Source: Nocardioides massiliensis
GTDB lineage: Bacteria > Actinomycetota > Actinomycetes > Propionibacteriales > Nocardioidaceae
DNA length: 64,000 nucleotides
Direction: 5' to 3'
Assembly (NCBI RefSeq): GCF_030811215.1
Contig: NZ_JAUSQM010000001.1
Span: 1 to 64,000 of the forward strand
Part shown: piece by piece, positions 52,832 to 64,000 of the stretch
Layout of the letters: each line of letters opens with the position of its first letter
Numbering within the stretch: the first letter of the stretch is position 1
Made by a program: the position numbers and the translations under genes
Notes under the pieces: generated by a model
Databases searched by the model: none
Told to the model about the DNA's origin: nothing
Seen by the model: the letters and a program-made list of their open reading frames with translations, nothing else

Positions 52832-53949
52832 TCCGCCGCGGTGGGCTCGGCGACATCGGACTCACCGGTCGCGGCGACGTGTTCCTTCTCCGCCGGCACC
52901 GAGAAGTCGTGGCCGCGATCCTGCTCGGCCTGGATGCGGATGTCGCGGGCCTCGCGGATGAAGTCGGCCTCCTTGCCCTCCTGCTTCTCGATGCCGGAGG
53001 TGTCGCGCGCGGGCAGCTGGATCGCGACCTCGGCCGGGATGCCGGCCTGCAGCTCCCGACCGCGCTCGAGCTCGGCGTCGAGCTCCGCACCGAACAGCAG
53101 CGCCAGGTTGGTCAGCCACAACCACAGCAGGAAGATCACGACACCGGCCAGGGAGCCGTAGGTGGTGTTGTAGGAGCTGAAGTTCGCGACGTAGAACCCG
53201 AATCCGGCCGAGGCAACGGCCCAGACCGCGATGGCGACGACCGCCCCGACCGACAACCACCGGAACTTCGGCTGCTTCACGTTGGGCGTGACGTAGTAGA
53301 GCAGGGCGACGATCACCACCACGACGGCGAGCAGGACGGGCCACTTGGCGATGTTCCAGACCGTCAGGGCGGTGTCGCCGAGCCCGATCACGCCCCCGAT
53401 CGCCTCGGCCACCGGGCCGGAGACGACCAGCATGAGCAGGGCGAGCGCCACCAGCACGACGGTCACCAGCGTCACGAGCATCATCGTCGGACGCAGCTTC
53501 CAGAAGGGCCGGCCCTCGGCGATCTCGTAGACCCGGTTCATCGCGCGCCCGAAGGCACCGACATAGCCCGATGCCGACCACAGCGCACCGAGCAGACCGA
53601 CGACGAGGGTGAAGCCGACCGTCTCCGCGGTCGCGAGGTTCTCGATCACGGGGCGGATCGCCTCGGTCGTCGCCGGGGTCGTGAGGTCCTCGACGATGTC
53701 GAGCACGGTCGCGATCGAGCGCTCCGCCTGCCCGACCAGCCCGAGGAGGGAGGAGAGCGCGATGATCGCCGGGAACAGCGCCAGCACGGAGTAGTAGGTG
53801 AGCGCCGCGGCGAGGTCGGTGCACTGGTCCTGGGAGAACTCCCGCACCGTGCGCTTCAGCACGAGCTTCCACGACGGTCTGCTGAGGTCCTGCGGCCCGT
53901 CGGGCTTGCGCGGGTCGTTGGGCGCGGGCGCGGTCTCGTCTCTGGTCAC
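52795..53949 (-). CDS. YihY/virulence factor BrkB-family membrane protein
   Basis: This 384-residue protein has six membrane helices in a UPF0761/YihY domain (about 30-300). DLAAALTYYSVLALFPAIIA, GYVGAFGRAMNRVYEIAEGR and YNTTYGSLAGVVIFLLWLW are family hallmarks. A charged C-terminal cytoplasmic tail (about 300-384) is acidic and variable. Members were once thought to be RNase BN but are now considered membrane proteins of unknown transport role. The start is GTG at 53949. Confidence 0.9.
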   Translation of the reverse strand: MTRDETAPAPNDPRKPDGPQDLSRPSWKLVLKRTVREFSQDQCTDLAAALTYYSVLALFPAIIALSSLLGLVGQAERSIATVLDIVEDLTTPATTEAIRPVIENLATAETVGFTLVVGLLGALWSASGYVGAFGRAMNRVYEIAEGRPFWKLRPTMMLVTLVTVVLVALALLMLVVSGPVAEAIGGVIGLGDTALTVWNIAKWPVLLAVVVVIVALLYYVTPNVKQPKFRWLSVGAVVAIAVWAVASAGFGFYVANFSSYNTTYGSLAGVVIFLLWLWLTNLALLFGAELDAELERGRELQAGIPAEVAIQLPARDTSGIEKQEGKEADFIREARDIRIQAEQDRGHDFSVPAEKEHVAATGESDVAEPTAAEWDAAARGRERH

Positions 53950-54005
53950 GAGAAGGGCGTACCCGGCGCCGCGCGGCGGCTAACCGCGGTCGACCAGCGA
54001 CTGCC

Positions 54006-54947
54006 TCATGGGTCGACGAGCGACCAGGCGATCCCGTCCAGGATGTCGGCCTCCGACACCCGCAGGCTCTCCACACCCGTGCGCGCGAGGACCCGCTCCA
54101 AGATGAGGGCTCCGGCGCCGATGACGTCGGCGCGCCCGGGGTGCAGGAACGGCAGCGCCCGCCGCTCGGCGACGGTCGAGGCGAGCAGACGTCGCCCGGC
54201 CCGCGCGACGTCGGAGGCCGCCAGCACGGCCCCATCGATCGCCGCCCGGTCGTAGGAGTCGAGTCCGAGCACGTCGGCGGTGATCGTGGTGATGGTGCCG
54301 GCCACCCCGATCACGGTGCCGGCTTCGGCGAGGTCGACCGGCGCGCCGTCCAACGCGGCCTCGATGTCGGAGATCGCGGCGGCGACCTGCGCCTCGGTGG
54401 GCGGGTCACCGGCCAGGTGCCGCTCCGTGAGTCGCACCGCGCCGACGTCCATGGAGCAGGCCTGGCTGCCGGGCGCGGCGGGATCGAAGGCGGCGTACGC
54501 CGCACCCCGCACGAGCTCGGTCGAGCCGCCACCGATGTCGACCACCACGAACGGACCCGGCAGCCCGGGCGGCAGTCCGCGCGTGGCACCGGCGAACGAC
54601 AGCCGCGCCTCCTCGTCGCCGCTCACCACCTCCGGGCGCACGCCGAGGCGCGCCTGCACACCGGCGGTGAACTCGTCGGCGTTGCGGGCGTCGCGCGCAG
54701 CGCTGGTCGCGCAGAAGCGCAGATGCGTCACGTCGTGGTCGGCGATGATCGCGGCGTACTCGTCGAGGGCACCGAACAGCCGCGCCAAGGCGTCGGGGTG
54801 CAGCTCGCCCGTGCGGTCGACGTCCTGGCCCAGCCGCACCATCCGCATCGTGCGCAGGTGCTCGACGCTGCTGCCGTCGGGCTCGAGGTCGGCGACCAGC
54901 AGTTTGACGGTGTTGGTGCCGCAGTCGATCGCCGCGACCCGGGTCAC
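54006..54947 (-). CDS. ppx: Exopolyphosphatase/guanosine pentaphosphatase (Ppx/GppA)
   Basis: This 313-residue enzyme of the ASKHA fold hydrolyses polyphosphate or pppGpp. The phosphate-1 motif is VAAIDCGTNTVKLLVADLE, the Glu for catalysis is in the ATSAARDARNADEFTAGV region, and phosphate-2 is VVVDIGGGSTELVRG. The short form (about 310 residues) matches mycobacterial Ppx1/Ppx2 types. The start is GTG at 54947, overlapping the DUF501 stop (GTGA). It is the last gene of the conserved mfd-to-ppx block. Confidence 0.93.
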   Translation of the reverse strand: MTRVAAIDCGTNTVKLLVADLEPDGSSVEHLRTMRMVRLGQDVDRTGELHPDALARLFGALDEYAAIIADHDVTHLRFCATSAARDARNADEFTAGVQARLGVRPEVVSGDEEARLSFAGATRGLPPGLPGPFVVVDIGGGSTELVRGAAYAAFDPAAPGSQACSMDVGAVRLTERHLAGDPPTEAQVAAAISDIEAALDGAPVDLAEAGTVIGVAGTITTITADVLGLDSYDRAAIDGAVLAASDVARAGRRLLASTVAERRALPFLHPGRADVIGAGALILERVLARTGVESLRVSEADILDGIAWSLVDP

Positions 54948-55465
54948 GCGTCGGCCCCGGTGTCGTCCATCTCCCCGGCAACCTCCACGCACGGCCCGGT
55001 CGCCCAGAACTCCCCCAGCGCGTCGAGGACCTCGTCGCCGAGCGGGTTCACGCCGCGGCCCTGCGCGAGCGACTGCCCCGCGAGCACGTGCAGGCACTTG
55101 ACCCGGTCGGGCATGCCGCCGGCCGACACCCCGGCGATCTCCGGCACCTCGCCGATCTCGGCACGCGCCGCGAGGTAGGCCTCGTGGGCACGCCGGTAGG
55201 CATCGGCGAGCTCCGGGTCGGTCGCGAGCCGCTCGGTCATCTCCCGCATCAGCCCGGAGCCCTCGAGCGTCCCGATCAGCGAGGCCGCGCGCGGGCAGGT
55301 GAGGTAGTAGGTCGTCGGGAACGGCGTACCGTCGGGCAGGCGCGGCTCGGTGGTGACCACGTCGGGGTTGCCGCACGGGCAGCGGTGTCCGACCTCGTGG
55401 ATGCCGCGCGGGGGACGTCCCAGCTGGGCGGCGACGCGCTGTTCGTCGCGGGGTTCGATGCTCAC
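54944..55465 (-). CDS. DUF501 protein
   Basis: This 173-residue protein matches DUF501, nearly always found between ftsB and ppx in Actinobacteria. It shows QLGRPPRGIHEVGHRCPCGN and PTTYYLTCPRAASLIGTLEG, then GMPDRVKCLHVLAGQSLAQG near the C-terminus. The CPCGN cysteines and CxH-type residues hint at metal binding. The molecular function is unknown. The start is GTG at 55465, eight bases after the ftsB stop. Confidence 0.9.
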   Translation of the reverse strand: MSIEPRDEQRVAAQLGRPPRGIHEVGHRCPCGNPDVVTTEPRLPDGTPFPTTYYLTCPRAASLIGTLEGSGLMREMTERLATDPELADAYRRAHEAYLAARAEIGEVPEIAGVSAGGMPDRVKCLHVLAGQSLAQGRGVNPLGDEVLDALGEFWATGPCVEVAGEMDDTGADA

Positions 55466-55472
55466 AGGCTGC

Positions 55473-56051
55473 TCACGGCCTGACTGACCTCGGCTCGGAC
55501 CTCGGTTGCTTGGGTGCGCGGATGCGGTCGGCGGGCTGGTCCTGCTCGTCCTCGGGCCGGGCACCGGCCGACTCCACCGCGCCCCACGCCTTGGCCCACC
55601 ACGGCGGTGGCACCTCGTCCTCGGTGTCCGGCTCGCTCAGCGTCGCCTCCGGCGCCAGCGGCTCGCCGTCGCGGCCGATGACCTGGTAGCTGGTCTCGCC
55701 CGGCATGACGAACCCGAGCCGCTTGCGGGCCTGGGTCTCGACGTACGCCGGGTCCTGCCAGCGCCGCTTCTCGCGGCGCAGGTCCTCGATCGCGCTCTCC
55801 GAGGCGGCGATCGACGCCCGCAGCTCGCTGAGGTGGCGCTGCTGCTCGAGGTGGGCGCGCATGCTCGAGGCCCACGACACCGCCAGCACGCCGAGCACGA
55901 CCAGCAGGACCACTGCTCGTCCGGTCGGGCGCGACCGGTCGGAGCGGGCCGCTACCGGACCCGCCGCAGGCCGGGAGCGGGCGGTGGAGCGGACGCCGGG
56001 CCGGCCGCCCGGGGAGCCCGGGCGGCGCGACGACGTACGGCGATCGGCCAC
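55473..56051 (-). CDS. ftsB: Septum formation initiator (FtsB/DivIC-like)
   Basis: This 192-residue cell-division protein has a basic, Pro/Arg-rich cytoplasmic N-terminus (about 45 residues) and one transmembrane helix (AVVLLVVLGVLAVSWASSM). A short coiled coil (HLEQQRHLSELRASIAAS) and the conserved KRRWQDPAYVETQARKRLGF follow. The extended acidic C-terminus is typical of actinobacterial members. It should join FtsQ and FtsL at the division site. The GTG start at 56051 has GGGAGAA upstream and lies 14 bases after the eno stop. Confidence 0.9.
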   Translation of the reverse strand: MADRRTSSRRPGSPGGRPGVRSTARSRPAAGPVAARSDRSRPTGRAVVLLVVLGVLAVSWASSMRAHLEQQRHLSELRASIAASESAIEDLRREKRRWQDPAYVETQARKRLGFVMPGETSYQVIGRDGEPLAPEATLSEPDTEDEVPPPWWAKAWGAVESAGARPEDEQDQPADRIRAPKQPRSEPRSVRP

Positions 56052-56065
56052 CGACCGATTCTCCC

Positions 56066-58171
<2,106 letters not shown>

Positions 58172-58175
<4 letters not shown>

Positions 58176-58882
58176 GAGCAGAGCTGGGAGGCGGGCAGCT
58201 GCGCGACGAACCCCGGGTCGGGGGTGCCCTGGCCGGCGAGCTGGGCGAACTCGCTCTGCGGGACCGACAGCGACGCGGTGCCGGGGACGAGCTGGCCGTC
58301 GGCGAACGCCCCGAACCGTGGGTCGACCTCGACGTCGAGCGTCTCGACGTACTCCGCCTGCAGACGACGACCCTCGGCGAACGCGTCGTCCTCGGTGACC
58401 TCGGTGGCACCGGACGCCGCCAGCGACCGGGTGCCGATCTCGATCAGCATGAGCTGACCCTCGGTGAAGTCACGCAGCGTGTCGCGGAAGGCGTCCTGCC
58501 GGTCCTCCGGGAGGGCGGCGATGCCCGGCTCGTTCTGCGCCAGCGCAGCGGACACCGCACCGGGGTCGGCCTCGACGCCCTCGGACTCACCGAACTGGCG
58601 GGCGAGCTCGGCGTCGAGCAGCACCTGCAGCGCACCGGCGCGCGCCCCGGAGGAGGGAAGCTGCGGCGTCTGTCCACCCGGGCCCGGGCTGAGGTTGGCC
58701 GAGCACAGCGCTTCCGCGACCGACTCGACGCGGTCCTTGCTGATCGTGCGGTCCCCGACCTCGGCGGCGACGCCCGGGCGCAGGTCGCAGCCACTGAGCG
58801 CGATCGTCGCGACGGCCGCCGCAGCGACCGCGAGCGTGCGGACAGGTCGGCGCCCGGTCGTGCGGGCGAGGGTTCGGCGCAT
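58172..58882 (-). CDS. SurA/foldase-like lipoprotein
   Basis: This 236-residue lipoprotein has a signal sequence ending in the lipobox IALSGC (Cys near residue 32). A SurA N-terminal-like helical domain follows (about 40-160; VAAEVGDRTISKDRVESVAE). No PPIase domain is seen. Position and features match the lipoproteins found beside mazG and mfd in Actinobacteria. It may be a periplasmic-side chaperone. An in-frame GTG lies one codon before the chosen ATG. Its stop overlaps the mazG start. Confidence 0.85.
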
Positions 58883-58912
58883 CACGACGGCATCGTACGC
58901 AGGAAGCGGCGC

Positions 58913-62467
<3,555 letters not shown>

Positions 62468-62511
62468 ACGTGCTCCCAGACAGCGCAGACAAACGCGGAC
62501 AACGCGACGGA

Positions 62512-62537
62512 ACCCCTGCCGCGGCGCAGACAGGGGT
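62512..62537 (-). terminator. Hairpin between the LysR gene and mfd
   Basis: ACCCCTG (62512-62518) pairs with CAGGGGT (62531-62537) across 12 bases, 60 bases beyond the stop of the minus-strand LysR gene and 45 bases before the mfd start. It may end the LysR transcript. There is no T-tract. Confidence 0.35.
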
Positions 62538-62597
62538 GATGGGCTCGATTCTACGGAGGTCCGCCGAGCGCCCCGCACCCCGGGAGAGCAGGTCCGG

Positions 62598-63509
62598 TCA
62601 GGCCTGGTGCCGCTGCTCGACCTCGCCGGCGACCGTGACCAGGGCGTCGAGCACCCGCCGTACGACGAGGCGCTCGGCGCGATCGGGACGAGCCAGCGCG
62701 AGGATGCTGCGACGGGCCGCGACACCGTCGAGGGGGCGGAGCCGGATGGCACCCTCGACGGTCGTGAAGCGCGGCAGGATGCCCACCAGCTCACGAGCCG
62801 GGTCGCCGGCCACGAGCGCCTCGACCAGCCGGTTGTCGCGCACCCGCTGGCGCACCTGCACCACCTGCCCGGTGGCCTGCTCGACCGCCCGGCGCACGGT
62901 GTCGAACGGGAACCCGAGCGGCACCCCGACCCACGGCAGGGAGGCCACGTCCTCGGGCGTCAGCCGCTCGCGCGCGGCCAGGTCGTGCTCCGGTGCCATC
63001 GCGACGTCGAGCGGTTCGTGGGCCAGGTGCTGCACGACCAGACCGGCGGCACCGCCCTCCGGCAGCGCGGCGAGGCTGTGGCCGACGACGAGGTCGTGGT
63101 CGCGGGTGAGGGCGGCGTACTCCCGCTCCGCCCGGTCGACGTCGTCGATGACGACCTCGATGCCGTCCGGCAGTGCCGCCAGGACGCCCGGCAGCAGGAA
63201 CGCCGCCGCGCTCGGCAGCGCCGCGACCGTCACGGTCCCCCGCACCCCGCCGCGGAACTCCTGCCAGCGCGCCTCCGCCCGCGCGATGCCGGAGGCCACC
63301 TCCCGGCCCGCGTCGGCCAGCACCCGCCCGGCCGCCGTCAGCCGGAGGCCACGCCCGTGCGCCTCGACCAGGGGTACGCCGAACGCCCGCTGCGCGGCGC
63401 GCAGCTGCTGCGACACCGCCGACGGTGTGCGGTGGGTCGCCTCGGCGACCGCGGTCAGACTCCCCCGCTCGTCGAGCTCGCGCAGCAGCTCGAGGTGGCG
63501 CGGGTCCAT
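62598..63509 (-). CDS. LysR-family transcriptional regulator
   Basis: This 303-residue regulator has an N-terminal winged helix (LELLRELDERGSLTAVAEAT, HRTPSAVSQQLRAAQRAFGV) and a LysR substrate-binding domain. It belongs to the ArgP/IciA-like or amino-acid-responsive branch judging by the VEAHGRGLRLTAAGRVLADA turn, but the ligand is unknown. It is divergent from the EamA transporter gene and probably controls it. The ATG at 63509 is well supported. Confidence 0.9.
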   Translation of the reverse strand: MDPRHLELLRELDERGSLTAVAEATHRTPSAVSQQLRAAQRAFGVPLVEAHGRGLRLTAAGRVLADAGREVASGIARAEARWQEFRGGVRGTVTVAALPSAAAFLLPGVLAALPDGIEVVIDDVDRAEREYAALTRDHDLVVGHSLAALPEGGAAGLVVQHLAHEPLDVAMAPEHDLAARERLTPEDVASLPWVGVPLGFPFDTVRRAVEQATGQVVQVRQRVRDNRLVEALVAGDPARELVGILPRFTTVEGAIRLRPLDGVAARRSILALARPDRAERLVVRRVLDALVTVAGEVEQRHQA

Positions 63510-63580
63510 GAAGGCAAACTACACAGTCAGTGAACGAGGTTTCGCTTTTCCTGAACTGATGCGGCGCGGAGGATGGCTGC
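63510..63580. promoter_or_regulatory. Divergent LysR/EamA promoter region
   Basis: This 71-base gap is unusually AT-rich for the window. It contains TTCGCTTTTCCTGAA (63540-63554), which fits the LysR T-N11-A pattern with TTC/GAA ends. GGAGG at 63568-63572 is the ribosome-binding site for the transporter. The operator assignment is by pattern only. Confidence 0.4.
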
Positions 63581-64000
63581 GTGCCGCTGTCCCTGCCGAT
63601 GTCCCACCGCCTGCTCGCCACGCTGGTCGCCGCATTGTGGGGCCTCAACTTCCTCGCGATCGCCGCGACCCTGGAGCACTTCCCGCCGCTGTTCGCCGTC
63701 GCGCTGCGGTTCGTCGTCCTGGCGGTGCCGACGCTGCTGTGGATCCCGCGGCCACAGGTGCCGCTGCGTCTGCTGATCGGGTACGGCGTCGGGTTCGGCG
63801 TCGTGCAGTTCGCCTTCCTCTACCTCGGCATGACCACCGGGATGCCGGCCGGCCTCGCCTCGTTAGTGCTGCAGGCGTCGGCGCCCTTCACCGTGCTGCT
63901 GGCAGCGGCGTTCCTGCGCCAGGGGTTGAGCCGGCGGCGGGTGGCCGGCGTCGTGCTCGCCAGCGGGGGTCTGGCGGTCGTCGGGTTCCAGCGCGCCGAG
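63581..64000 (+). CDS. EamA/DMT-family transporter, cut by window edge
   Basis: The 140 codons present start at GTG 63581 (GGAGG 8 bases upstream) or at ATG 63599. They encode the first half of an EamA-type drug/metabolite transporter: ATLVAALWGLNFLAIAATLE, VALRFVVLAVPTLLWIP, FAFLYLGMTTGMPAGLASLV, then a helix ending LAVVGFQRAE. Such proteins export amino acids or metabolites. An adjacent LysR gene supports regulated export. The sequence contains a TTA codon at 63863-63865, the only in-frame TTA I noticed in the genes of this window. Confidence 0.88.
   Translation, partial: MPLSLPMSHRLLATLVAALWGLNFLAIAATLEHFPPLFAVALRFVVLAVPTLLWIPRPQVPLRLLIGYGVGFGVVQFAFLYLGMTTGMPAGLASLVLQASAPFTVLLAAAFLRQGLSRRRVAGVVLASGGLAVVGFQRAE

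Overview
The window is very GC-rich, has tightly packed genes with many 4-base stop/start overlaps and frequent GTG/TTG starts, and carries gene orders typical of Actinobacteria. One example is mfd, lipoprotein, mazG, eno, ftsB, DUF501, ppx, which mycobacteria share. Together with DUF222/HNH and MSMEG_6728-like genes this suggests a Nocardioides-like actinomycete (Nocardioidaceae). The family assignment is inference; no rRNA is present.

Layout. (1) 1-11835: a nitrogen/purine catabolism block. On the minus strand are a PucR-type regulator, an NCS2 xanthine/uracil permease and a three-subunit molybdenum hydroxylase whose large subunit runs off the left edge. Divergently on the plus strand are homologues of E. 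coli AllH-AllF-AllG (oxamate carbamoyltransferase) followed by a fused carboxyltransferase. (2) 11848-24441: mixed housekeeping and accessory genes (FUSC protein, methyltransferase, UdgX, DUF3140, GH13 enzyme, LLM flavoenzyme, a frameshifted P450, an HNH gene with a possible SOS box, an epimerase, guaA). (3) 24442-28024: two stem-loops with C-rich loops, then an aldehyde dehydrogenase/GMC oxidoreductase pair. (4) 28135-31869: a LiaFSR/PspC-like envelope-stress cluster with divergent arms. (5) 31838-43325: GDPD, GH2, VOC, a frameshifted lipoprotein, YigZ, TSUP, a repeat-built secreted protein, DLH, cystathionine beta-synthase, SGNH hydrolase, BI-1 and TetR. (6) 43378-47176: an acyl-CoA dehydrogenase/phosphotransferase operon split exactly at its stop-start overlap by an IS110 element. 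The element's non-coding end contains a sequence matching the insertion site. (7) 47184-53949: short palindromic repeats, an unusual UAA tRNA, def, an ACT regulator, an ABC transporter with its two-component system, a second uracil-DNA glycosylase and a YihY protein. (8) 54006-62467: the conserved ppx to mfd block on the minus strand, with a long palindrome inside mazG. (9) 62598-64000: a LysR regulator divergent from an EamA transporter that is cut by the right edge.

No stretch over 300 bases lacks a gene. The longest gaps are the IS110 non-coding end (about 245 bases) and 24442-24677. Several long, perfect inverted repeats of different sequence lie in intergenic positions or at gene ends. 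Three copies of one family (9-bp arms, 24-base spacer) were found. Two genes, the P450 and a lipoprotein, are broken by single frameshifts; these could be real or sequencing errors.
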